Shown here one piece after another: positions 24,153-35,456 of a stretch of 64,000 bases of DNA. Each line of letters opens with the position of its first letter. Positions within the stretch are counted from its first letter, which is position 1. The stretch is from Episyrphus balteatus (lineage: Eukaryota; Arthropoda; Insecta; Diptera; Syrphidae). The DNA is taken from the NCBI RefSeq assembly GCF_945859705.1, contig NC_079134.1, positions 27,933,636 through 27,997,635 of the forward strand, given 5' to 3'. Below the pieces are notes generated by a model. It did not search any database. It was not told the origin of the DNA and saw only the letters and a list, made by a program, of their open reading frames with translations. The position numbers and the translations under genes are program-made.

Positions 24153-27100
24153 TCAGCTGGGGAATTTGCAGTAGTGTGCATAGGTCAAATCGTAAGTTGG
24201 GAAACGGCAATATTGAATGTCACGACGTTTCCATTCGGCCAAATGCGAAGCGTTATCAATTTCACGAAAAGCTGTATATGCTGGAGAAGACTGCAACAAG
24301 AAAAAAAAAAAAAAATAATAAATAAAAACTTTTAATTGAAAAGTTAATGAAGCATTCTTACCTTATTAGCAAAAATAGTCACAACAAATTTTCCAGGCTG
24401 GAATGTATTTATAACACGAGAGATCAAATCAGAGTAATTAGATGATGCAACGTTACTTTCAAAGCTAACGTATGAGAAGTCTGGCTCTGGTGTTATATGA
24501 ATTGTCATGTAGCAACCCTTGAATAAGAAAAAAAAAACAAGAAACTAATTAAATATTATTTTTTAACTTACAAATATTCAAAAAAATTAAATAAAAAAAA
24601 CTCGCGCAAATTCAAAAAAATAAAAAAAAAGCCAAATAGTTTTTTTACAACTCCACTTACTTGAGGATAATTTCCGGAAATCTTTTTATGTTTATTTTAC
24701 GCAAATCAAAGATAGAAAGAAAATAATTTATGTATTTACAATTTTGTTTAAAATGAAAATAAATGTATCTTACATTTTTGGCTATACCATTCATGGAATA
24801 ACCACACGGATCAAAGAGATAATCGTCAATTACCATTCCTGGAATGAGTTTATGTATTCCGGCTCGCTGAAAGAAAAACAAAAATAAAATCTTAATAACT
24901 TTTCAGACTAAAAAGATAGTATGGGAGTTAAAGTGATTGGGAAAACGAAAAAAGGATTTCATAGCCTCTATATTTTTTCTACATACGTTTTAAGGCTAGG
25001 TTAGGTATGTTGGGTAAGGCATAGAAAACAGGCGTCGGACAACACTTGCTAATTGATATTAAAAGTGTACGGTTAGAAACCAAAATATTATTTTTTTTTC
25101 AGCTGGAGGTAAGCTCGGATGTACCACGAAACGTAGGGAAAAAGTATGAAATAAAAATTTTTATCTGCATGTACACAATAGGAAGTGACCAAAAAAGCCC
25201 GATTCAACATAAACATTATTATTTTTTTCCTTTCGAAATATTTTCGCTCAGCTTTCATCAAAGGTTACATTTTTTAAGCAATCATAAGTGAATGTTGTCA
25301 TTGCTTATCTTAGCACCATTTTGATTATTGTGGATTTATTTTTCTTTCATGCTCATGTGGAATTCTTCTGAAGTTTCCAAGCTTAAACTAAAAAAAATGC
25401 GGGTGGAACGTTTCTTCGAGGTTCAATGAAAAAGTCTCTCTCTAAGCCCAATTACACAAGATTTTATTATATATTTTACAATTTTTGGGTTTTTAATATT
25501 GGATTCATATTTTCTATTGCAAAAAAACTAAAATTAAGTTTCTAGCGATAAGGGCATATAATAAGGAATCTTTTCTTGGTACTTGCATAAAGTGTCGCCG
25601 TTTGTAACTAATGAAGTCAAATTGTTATTTTTCACTAACATAACTTGAAATTTGTCCCTGTATTTAATAGAAAAAGTTGATAGCGTTTTTTTTTTCAATT
25701 ATTTTTGTTTATCTCGAATATCACCTTTACACGTGATCTTGTTGTAAGCAAGAGCAATTCGTTTGACCTAAGTTTCCAAAAATACATACAATTATTTCCT
25801 GGTTATGGAAACCCCAAAATTACTTTGTTAGCTTAACTTGTACTTTAACAAAAATTATAACACTACAACCCTTCCTGTTTCAGGGTTAGGGCACAAATTA
25901 ATGTTGTCATTGAATATTTAGAAGAGGTATAGAACTGAATTATTGAAAAAAGCATTAATTGGTAGGTTATTTTAGAATATCGAATATTTGATATGCATCA
26001 TTGAAATAAATGTTTTCGATATATATATATGTATGTACCTACAAAATCGAAAGTTTCAGTTCCAGTTTTTATAGAGGGTTAAATCAAGAACAAGTATTCA
26101 TTACTTAATTCTCTTATAGTAATTTGCTTACATAATTTGAACTTTAATACATCCCATTCTTCAAAGTGTTCAAATAAGTGTGATACATTTTTTCTTGACC
26201 TTTACTATTTATAAAGGTTACTGTGTTAATTTCATTGCTTAACATTCACCTTCCCTGTTGTGCGTTCATCAAATGGTTTCCCATTTAAAACAAGATTAAT
26301 GAACTTAATTGGAGAAACTCTAGTTTCCACTATAAATTGAAATGGATGTAGATTGTAGATGGTAGATACTTTAAACTCTTTATACCTTCTTGTACACAAA
26401 TACTTAGAGGAAAAACTGTACCTAATGATTATAAAAAATATGTAATTAATTGTATGACTCACTTCAGTGGCTTCAATTCCACTTGAGCATTCGTCCTTAG
26501 AAAATATTGCCATTACTTGTGGATCTAATTCGGTCATTAATATTTCAATAGTTTGATCTGGATCGGGCATATTATGTGAATCTTGAATGCATCTGGAAAT
26601 TCTGTTGTCACCTACTCCTCCTCCTCCTCCTCCCCCACGGCCACGGCTCAATGTGTATAAATACCAACATTCACGATTAACCGAACCCAAACAATAGGCT
26701 CTACCATCGTCAAAAATTGAATCCAAGAGTGCTACTTCTTCGTCGAAACCACGATGGGGAGAAATCTTAAGAAAAATAAGTAAAATACATTAAAGAGAAG
26801 AAAAAAAGGAAACAAATTTAAGACTTACCTGCAATTCAGGACGTTTGAAATTCTTTCTCGAGTAAAAAAGATCTTCCACATCAGTATAACCAATTTCTTC
26901 GGCCATCTCTAAAAGTGGTTCAAGACATTGCAATGGAGTTGTATTGCCACAAGTCTTCAATATCCAACGACGTTTGGAAACAAACATGCTGCTCTCGCTA
27001 AAATGAGTATGAGTTGATTTTTTAGTGAAAGTGAATCTATTTAAAAAAAAAGTTGAAAAATGACCTGAGGTTTTTAAAATAAACAAAAAAACTTATTCAA

Positions 27101-27758
27101 ACAATTTCGCGAAAAACAAACTTTTCTAAGAAAATTTATTTGTTTTCTTTTTTCTCTTTGCAAAAGGATGATGTCAATGGCAAATAACATATAATTTAAT
27201 TTCACTTCCCCGGTCTTCGACCGTAGCAAACAAAAAATAAACTTTTGCTAAATTTATGTTTTTTTTTTATATTTTTAAAATCATAGCAAAACATAAGATT
27301 TTGGCAAACAACTTTGTATATACCTGACGCACTTAAATGTTTTTGATGACAAAAAAAAAAAAAAATAAAGTCTGTAAAATTTTGGCATCGGATCGGAAGA
27401 AGATGCGTTTCTCTTCGTACAACAAGAGTGAAGATAGAAATTTAAATATAAACCCTATATATACACATTTTAAATTATCGAAAAGGTCATCATATTAACA
27501 TCCGTCAGTTTTATTTAAAAATAGCTTAGATAAATTTGCTTAGTTTAAGATGAGATATTTTATATGTATCTCGCTAATGTGTAATAGACAGACACATTGG
27601 GTTTATAATAGTACAATGATACATAGCCTACAATTTGACAAAATAAATTGTTGAGTAGATGATTAATTTACCTTAAAACATAAGCATCAATTTGATCATT
27701 GCGCGAGAAGCTAATTATTTCACAACGAACCGATTTTAAGAGGGCATCCCACATTGGT
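24153..27758 (-). CDS. SamDC: SamDC (S-adenosylmethionine decarboxylase proenzyme), exons 2-7
   Basis: The exons are 27758-27672, 26997-26829, 26765-26463, 24866-24774, 24517-24362 and 24290-24153, all with GT/AG borders and compatible phases. With exon 1 at 58247-58123 they give 356 residues; the human enzyme has 334. The enzyme decarboxylates S-adenosylmethionine to supply aminopropyl groups for spermidine and spermine. The self-cleavage site LSESSMF is present, with Glu72 and the pyruvoyl-forming Ser73. Cys87 (KTCG), Ser252 (CGYSMNG), His266 and Glu270 (TIHITPEP) match catalytic or processing residues of the human protein. An insertion of about 20 residues with a seven-Gly run follows WYLYTL in exon 4. 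The C-terminus ends YAHYCKFPS before TGA, and the frame stays open afterwards. Confidence 0.97.
24867..26462 (-). other. SamDC intron between exons 4 and 5
   Basis: The GTGAGT donor follows GCCACTGAA at 26463, and the acceptor CTTTCAG precedes CGAGCCGG at 24866. The 1.6-kb intron is AT-rich and contains a (TA)n run near 26020. No exon or element with clear ends was recognised in it. Confidence 0.8.
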
Positions 27759-28679
27759 CTGAAAAGAGAAAATATAAATTTGTTTATTAAAAAGAAAAAT
27801 AATTTTTTTGTTGAAAAAAAAAATATGATAAAATTTAATAACTGATTCTATAAAAATATAATCGGAAACTGTCTAATCACGAAAATTATTATCTGTTCTT
27901 AGTGAGAATCGTAGAAATGTTTTCATTACTATGAAATTTGTGATAGAACCTTTATCTAAAGTGTACAAAATAGCATATAATTCAATATATTAATGAAGGT
28001 TGTTAGTCATTTACTTAGATAACCTAAATTTGATTTTTCGCTTAATGTGAAATAATGTTGCCTTTGAAGTGTTGAGATTTATTATTGGGATCAATTCCAT
28101 TGATAAGCAAAGTTTCTTGCAATTACTATTATTAAGCTATTGAAGTAATATTTTGAATGTTATATAAATAGAAATATATGTAATGAACATACGGTTTTAC
28201 ATTGTCAAGTTTATTTATTATATCGTTAATATTATTACAGTTTCTAGGTTTTTTTGGATTCAAAATTTTTTGAAAAATAAAGAAAATTCTCGTTTAGGAA
28301 AGTCTTAATTGGTTCTGAGGATATAGGTAGTGCACGGGTTAAAATTCTGCTTTTTAACTACTCTCCAAATTTTTGTTATAAAATAATAATTTAAGTAAAA
28401 CTGTACGTCAACTTAAATCAAATAAAAATCTCGAAAAAATTTTGAGACAAAAGTTTGAGGTGTGAAAATAAAAAAAAATCCTGTGAGTTTTTTGTTTTCA
28501 AACCTCAAAATTAAGGCATGGGCAAATTTTTTTTTTCGTTTCGGGTTTGGACTTTGAGATAAAATAATTTTTGTACAGTAACCCCAATTGAAATTGATTC
28601 TCACATTTATGATTTCTCATTAAATGTGTTCATATTTTCTTAGTAGGTTTCCTCTCAGCGACCAAAAATATAGCGTTAA

Positions 28680-28952
28680 CCCTCTGTAGGCACACCTCTT
28701 TTTTGTGACATGTGCGAATTTGGCTTCTACTTTTCATTAGTCGCTAGAACTTTTTTATGTCTCATATTTTATAGAGAAAACTTATATGAAATTGATGTAG
28801 AATTTTCCGAGGAATTCGAATATTGTTTTCACAATTAAAAAAAAAATGTATTTACACCATTATAAAGAGACTTTTTTGCACCCACTTTTTTGAAAAATTG
28901 TAATTTTTTCATTTTTGTCGTGCCAAATTCGCACTCGTGTGCCGACAGAGGG
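28680..28952. mobile_element. TTAA-flanked MITE (piggyBac-like)
   Basis: CCCTCTGTAGGCACAC at 28680 is mirrored by GTGTGCCGACAGAGGG ending at 28952, and TTAA stands directly outside both ends (28676-28679 and 28953-28956). CCC...GGG ends with a TTAA target are characteristic of piggyBac-superfamily elements. The element is 273 bp and non-coding. Confidence 0.8.
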
Positions 28953-29034
28953 TTAAAAAATTATTTGGATTAGGTAAATAAATTATTTGTGATAAATAAA
29001 TATCTTTTGTGTTTCATATAAACTAGCTCCATCT

Positions 29035-29140
29035 TTTTGAAGGTGAAACTAGTAGTTTTAGAGTGATTTTCAATGGAACGCATTTGCAACGAAATCAATG
29101 CAATTCCCATCTATTAGGGCAGAAGGGCATGAGTAGATTT
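29035..29140. repeat. MITE family B fragment
   Basis: ACTAGTAGTTTTAG, CAATGGAACGCATTTGCAACG and GGCATGAGTAGATTTT correspond to blocks of the intact copy at 43912-44096. The ends are worn. Confidence 0.55.
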
Positions 29141-30139
29141 TTTAGTAAATGTAATGCAATTTTTAATGTTTAGGATTTTAATAATAAAGGTTCAAATTTC
29201 AAAAAAAAAAAAATTGTATCAATGCGAATATTTTACTCCAACTCGAACAAAAACGTGTCATTCTCAACAATCAAATAGCCACTTTAGAGTGAAAACTGGC
29301 TAATTCTACTTAATGGGAGGGGGTAAAAATTCTGACTTCAAAATTCTGGTTTTGAAATGAAAACAACAAAATAAAAGGTATGTAGTTAAGAATGTTAACC
29401 TCGGTCATGTTTGGAGAATGGAATAAATTCAGAACTCTTGGGGTTACACTTTTTTTAAAGTATAACAAGTAACTATTTTGACCTAGTGTTAACAAATATT
29501 GAGGTATCAAAAAAAGACACACCTCAAGGGAGTGTTGACGGACTTTCAAACTTTTATTTTTTTTTTTATATAGAACCCATAGAAGGGGTAAAACTGTAAT
29601 GGTATCAACCCAGTGCACTGGTTCTCTAGATTAGTCAACAATTTCTATCTAACCTTTTACATGCAAACAAAATAATAATCTCTTCTAGCTTTTTTTTTTA
29701 TAAAGACAAAAAGTATTGAATCAACACGTGCTGTTGTTACACATAAAATAATCTATATTATGTAATACGAGTCTACAAAGAATGTACTTAAAAGTATTGT
29801 GAGTTAAGCGTGTTTATAATAATTGGTCTCGATTTTACGTAAATGCAAAACGAGCCTCTTTTTTTAATTTATTTTATTTCCTTTCCCATCATACTTGACA
29901 TACCTGCGGCTGGTGTTTGATTTCTTTTATGAGTAAAAATATAAATATAAACAAAAAAATATATAGAAGCCATTGTGGAGAGTGCAGACAAATCAATTTT
30001 TGCGATTTCACGATGAATGCATTTTAATGTCATTTTCTTTCATCAAATTTCAATAAAACGAATGAGTTTTTGTTTGCATAAAAGTTTTTACTCAGTGGCC
30101 TTTGCTAATCTGACACTGCAATAATTGAAAGGTGTTAGT

Positions 30140-30428
30140 CAGAGATACCCAAAAGAGATGAGAAACTTCTGACGTCATACGGGTTTGCCTACAAGCTGCT
30201 TTAGACATTTTTGGATAAGTATGCGTGAAAAAATAGACATTTTTGGCTAAGTATGCGTGAAAAATCGTACATTTTTGCTTAGGTGTGCGTAAAAACACCG
30301 TGGCTACACTATGTGTGTTTTTCACATTTATTCACGAATACAAGAGAGATTACAACAACACGAAATAAACAAATGGGTTTTGGGGGGTAAAACGTACGAA
30401 AGTTTCCCATCTCCTTTGGGTATCTCTG
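30140..30428. mobile_element. hAT-type MITE with perfect 8-bp target duplication
   Basis: CAGAGATACCCAAAAGAGAT at 30140 is mirrored by ATCTCCTTTGGGTATCTCTG ending at 30428. GTGTTAGT occurs directly outside both ends (30132-30139 and 30429-30436). The 8-bp duplication and CAGAG-type terminus identify a hAT-superfamily non-autonomous element. Inside are three copies of a roughly 33-bp unit, ACATTTTTGG.TAAGTATGCG. Confidence 0.88.
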
Positions 30429-31498
30429 GTGTTAGTTGTTCTTGTTATTTTCTCACACTTTTTTCTTTTTTCTTGTTTTAGTTTTAAATTCGCGTGTCGT
30501 GTTTATGGGAAAGGCACATGCAAATGATATGAGAGATTATGATAGTAGAATAACGCTCCTATTAGACTCCTATAACACTGTAAATTTGATGTAATATATA
30601 AATAATCGTACTGATTAGGAAAACGTTTAACGTTAAAAAAATAATCTTTATGCTGAAATCTTTTACAATATTTTATATTGTACAAAAGGAAGGACAGATT
30701 TAAATCACAAATTGAGCTAAAATAATGTCAAAAAAGATGTTAAAAAATTGGAAGGGGAAGTAATGTTAAGTAAAGAATTAAATATTTATCTTAAATTTCA
30801 AATGGTTTAAATGGAAAAGAATCAGTATTTAAAATGCTGTATAAATAAATCATAACATGAATTTACATTTTTCAACCTAGGTAGGTAATTTATTCCTTTT
30901 TATATTATTTTCAAACATTTTACCTTTATAAATATTGAAAATACACACACAATATTATATTCTCTTTAAGAGAAGGATATGGAAAATTAAGATGAAACAC
31001 CTACACTTACTACACCCACACATTATAATATGCAGGTACCTACATTTATCTCCTTTTTCATTCAATTCAAGAAACCAGATTTATGTAGAGGAAACATACC
31101 AACCTCCATGTCCATAACTACAAAATACATACATACAAATATTTTATGTTTTATCGATTTTTGACTTTGTTTTTTGTTGTTGTTTTTGTTGTTGTTATGT
31201 TTATTTTTAGTTGACGCATATGTACAAGCAAAAACCAATTTGTGCGGAAATGAAACATTTGCATACAATCAAATGTTCAACCAGTGGATAAAATCTAGAT
31301 AGATGTACCGTACCTACATACAAACATAATACTCTACAAATTCTGCATATCCTAAAAAACTTTTTTTTTTGTATTGTGGTGCAATGTGTCTACAAAATGC
31401 AAACATGAATTAACACCTACAAACGCCAAATCTCTTATGGAAAAAAATATTCTGTTTTTTTTTGTATTCATGAATTTTATAACAATAGATTTCTCTTA

Positions 31499-33388
31499 TT
31501 AGCCCAGTCATTTTAGTCATTTTTAAGCCCAATCTGCGGAAAAATTCCTACTGGGCTGAATTTTGGTATACAGCTTAATGACGGCTTTGTTATGAAGATG
31601 TGAAAAATCGACATTGATATCGTGTCCGCGTTAAGAGTTATAGGGGTCAAAAGGTCACAAAAACTGGTTTTTCATGATTTTCAGCAAAACGGTAAGTCTT
31701 ATCAAAAAAATTTCAATGCAAGAATTGTAGACCAGATTATTATATATAAAAAGTGTCATGACACTTTTTTTCCTAAGACCCACCGTTTCTTAGGTATAAC
31801 GATTCAAAAAGTTGAAGTTTAGTTGTAATCGTCATAATCCTATTCCTGAAAAAAAAACTCCTAACTGAAAAGTTCCTGAAATTTAATTATTTTTTAGCTT
31901 GGATTTCGTTCTTCAATGGTTAAGAATATAGGGAAAGCAAAAAAAAAATGGAAATTTTCACCATTTTTCCGATAGGGGCCCTTCTCCCGAAACCATTTCC
32001 TTGAGAATTTTTGTTTAGAATAGGTCTGAATATATACAGGGTGTCCGATAAAGAATGGACAACCCTAAAACGGCTGATAGCTACACTTATGACTGTTCTA
32101 AAAACAGATAGAAAAAAGTTCTATCGCAACCAGTTCATAAAATATTGGCTTTTTTTCGTTCAGTGTATTTAAAATTTTATCATCTTATGTTTTCGTTCAC
32201 TACAACCACGAATGAATGAATTTTATTTATTTCTTTTTTTTATAATTTTCTACAATAATTTTATGAGTACATAAACGCTTTAAAAACTGCACAGCTATTG
32301 CACATTTTTGTAAAAAAAAATTTTGAAATCTGTTTTTTGATGCAAAATGTAAAAAAAGTATTTTATGAAAAATTTTAAACACCTGTGTTTTAAAATAAAT
32401 CTATAGAAACCTAGGTGGCCATCTTTCTTAAAAATATTCTCCTTATACCAGAATATTTTTAAGAAAGTTGGCCACCTAGGTTTCTATACATTTATTTTAT
32501 AACACAGGTGTTTAAAATTTTTCATAAAATACTTTTTTTACATTTTGCATCAAAAAACAGATTTCAAATTTTTTTTTACGAAAATGTGCAATAGCTATGA
32601 AATTTTTAAAGTGTTTATGTACTCATCCAATTATTGTAGAAAATTATAAAAAAAAGAAATAAATAAAATTCATTCATTCGTGGTTGTAGTGAACGAAAAC
32701 ATAAGATGATAAAATTTAAAATACACTGAACGAAAAAAAGTCCATATTTTATGAACTGGTTGCGATAGAACTTTTTTCTATCTGTTTTTAGAACAATCAT
32801 AAGTGTAGCTATAAGCCGTTTTAGGGTTGTCCATTCTCTATTGCACACCCTGTATATTTTCAGACATATTCTAAACAAAAATTCCCAGGGAAATGGTTTC
32901 GGGAGAAGGGCCCCAATCGGAAAAATGGCGAAAATTTCCATTTTTGTTTGGTTTCCCCATATTCTTAACAGTTGAGGAACGAAATTCAAGCTAAAAAAAT
33001 AATGAAATTTCAGGAACTTTTCAGTTAGGAGTTTTTTTTTCAGGAATAGGATTATGACGATTACAACTAAACTTCAAAATTTTTGAATCGTTATACCTAA
33101 GAAACGGTGGGTCTTAGGAAAAAAAGTGTCATGACACTTTTTATATATAATAATCTGGTCTACAATTCTTGCATTGAAAGTTTTTTGATAAGACTTACCG
33201 GTTTGCTGAAAATCGTGAAAAACCAGTTTTTGTGACCTTTTGACCCCTATAACTCTTAACGCGGACACGATATCAATGTCGATTTTTCACATCTTCATAA
33301 CAAAGCCTTCATTAAGCTGTATACCAAAATTCAGCCCAGTAGGAATTTTTCCGCAGATAAAACCTAAAATTACTGGACTATATAGGCT
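31499..33388. repeat. Long palindrome 1 (arms about 940 bp)
   Basis: The left arm from about 31499 is repeated in reverse complement to about 33388 around a loop of roughly 11 bp near 32445 (AAATATTCT / AGAATATTT). Arms differ by scattered substitutions and small indels. Short open frames in one arm recur in the other (CGTGTCCGCGTTAAGAGTTA at 31621 against its complement near 33268). No protein family is recognised. As SamDC intron RNA it would form an almost continuous hairpin. Confidence 0.92.
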
Positions 33389-35219
33389 ATTGATTATGTC
33401 GAAAAAAACAGGGTAATAAGGAACTAAGACGTTCACGGGTTTTTATTGCAGGAATCGTTCAATGGGTTATAAAAGAAGATAAAACCGCGGAGTGCTATTA
33501 AATGAGAGGGTGGAAACTGAAGATAGGGGTGCAAAAGCCCCCTTTTTGGTTTTTTCAATATACCTCGTAAACCAAGCAAAATTTTGATATATTGTACATA
33601 CAACTTTTTGTAGAGAATTAAATTTCCAATTGGAATAATGTTTTTTAAAAATTGAAAAAAAAATTTCCATACCAAAATAGTCGAAACAATCATAAAAAAA
33701 ATATCAAAAAAATCGGTTTTTTGAGTTTTTTTGCTTTTTTAGTTGTACATTTTTTTTGGGTTGAGATAGACATACACATTGCTCCAAAGAAAAAAAGAAG
33801 ATTAAATTTCCTTCAAAATGCTGTACTCACTAAATTTTTTCATTGAAAATTGACCGAAGTATGGCCATTTTAATCTATCTTTTTTTTCGCATTTTTAGTT
33901 TTACTTAAGTAAAACAGAAACATTTGAGGGGAAAGTACGATTACTTAAGCACGAAGAACTGATAATGAGATTTTGTAGAGGGGTTAAATACAATCATTGT
34001 TTACTATGGGAGGGAGGGTCAATGTCCCCCCGTTTTGGAGGGAGGGGCAATTTTCTAAAAAAAATACTTAAAATTAAAAAAAATTTTAAAAAACAACGGC
34101 AACACTTACAGTTTTGATTGATACTTTTTTCAAAAGCTAGAATTATAATCTTAATATTAATTATAAAATTAAGTTATTTTAATCAATTCTTTTTGAAATA
34201 AACGAGTGATTCCGATAAAGAAAGTATTTTGTCTATTTTTCAATTTTCTCAAAAAGTAGAAGGCATAGGAACATTATGATTTTCATGATTTGATAAGAAA
34301 TCAATTAAGGCAGTTTACTTTGTCCTATTGAAGTTCACAGTCTTTGTGAAAATTGTACTCAATGTGCTTTTTAAACATTTTTTTTACAAGTTTTGACTTT
34401 GAAGTCGGGTATTTCAAAAAGAATTGATTAAAATAACTTCATTTTAAAATAAAAATTAAGTTTATAATTCTAGCTTTTGAAAAAAGTATCAATCAAAACT
34501 GTAAGTGTTGCCGTTGTTTTTTAATAATTTTTTTTAATTTTAAGTATTTTTTTTAGAAAATTGCCCCTCTTTCCAAAACGGGGGGACATTGACCCTCCCT
34601 CCCATAGTAAATAATGATTGTATTTAACCCCTCTACAAAATCTCATTATCAGTTCTTGGTGCTTAAGTAATCGTACTTTCCCCTCAAATGTTTCTGTTTT
34701 ACTTAAGTAAAACTAAAAATGCGAAAAAAAGATAGATTAAAATGGCCATACTTCGGTCAATTTTCAATGAAAAAATTTAGTGAGTACAGCATTTTGAAGG
34801 AAATTTAATCTTCTTTTTTTCTTTGGAGCAATGTGTATGTCTATCTTAACCCAAAAAAAATGTACAACTAAAAAAGCAAAAAAACTCAAAAAACCGATTT
34901 TTTTGATATTTTTTTTATGATTGTTTCGACTATTTTGGTATGGAAATTTTTTTTTCAATTTTTAAAAAACATTATTCCAATTGGAAATTTAATTCTCTAC
35001 AAAAAGTTGTATGTACAATATATCAAAATTTTGCTTGGTTTACGAGGTATATTGAAAAAACCAAAAAGGGGGCTTTTGCACCCCTATCTTCAGTTTCCAC
35101 CCTCTCATTTAATAGCACTCCGCAGTTTTATCTTCTTTTATAACCCATTGAACGATTCCTGCAATAAAAACCCGTGAACGTCTTAGTTCCTTTCTAAACT
35201 ACATAATCAATAGCCTATT
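33383..35219. repeat. Long palindrome 2 (arms about 815 bp)
   Basis: The left arm 33383-34200 begins ATAGGCTATTGATTATG, and the right arm 34410-35219 ends CATAATCAATAGCCTAT. The loop is about 210 bp. Identity is high (for example TCACGGGTTTTTATTGCAGG at 33434 and its complement near 35172). The arms hold no recognisable protein. Its left end coincides with the right end of palindrome 1. Confidence 0.92.
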
Positions 35220-35456
35220 AGACGAAAGTAGAATAAATAATTATTTTAATTAATTTCGGAATTAAGAAGAAATTTAAGTTCCTCTCTAAAAAAACTGTTG
35301 TACATTCAATTGTTTATGTAAATAAATTAATAAATTGATTATTAAAAATCGCGACTGTTACGAATTTGGTCTTGTATTTATAGACTTTGCACGGAAATGA
35401 TAAATTTTATTCACGTGATATTTAATTGTTCGGCGAGTGATCTTTAAAGAATTTTA

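Noticed and set aside
31062..31268. Minus-strand frame with a donor-like GTTG|GTATGT, considered as SamDC exon 1
   Set aside because: It lacks the FEGVEKLLEIWF motif and the required splice phase; the true exon 1 was found at 58123-58247.
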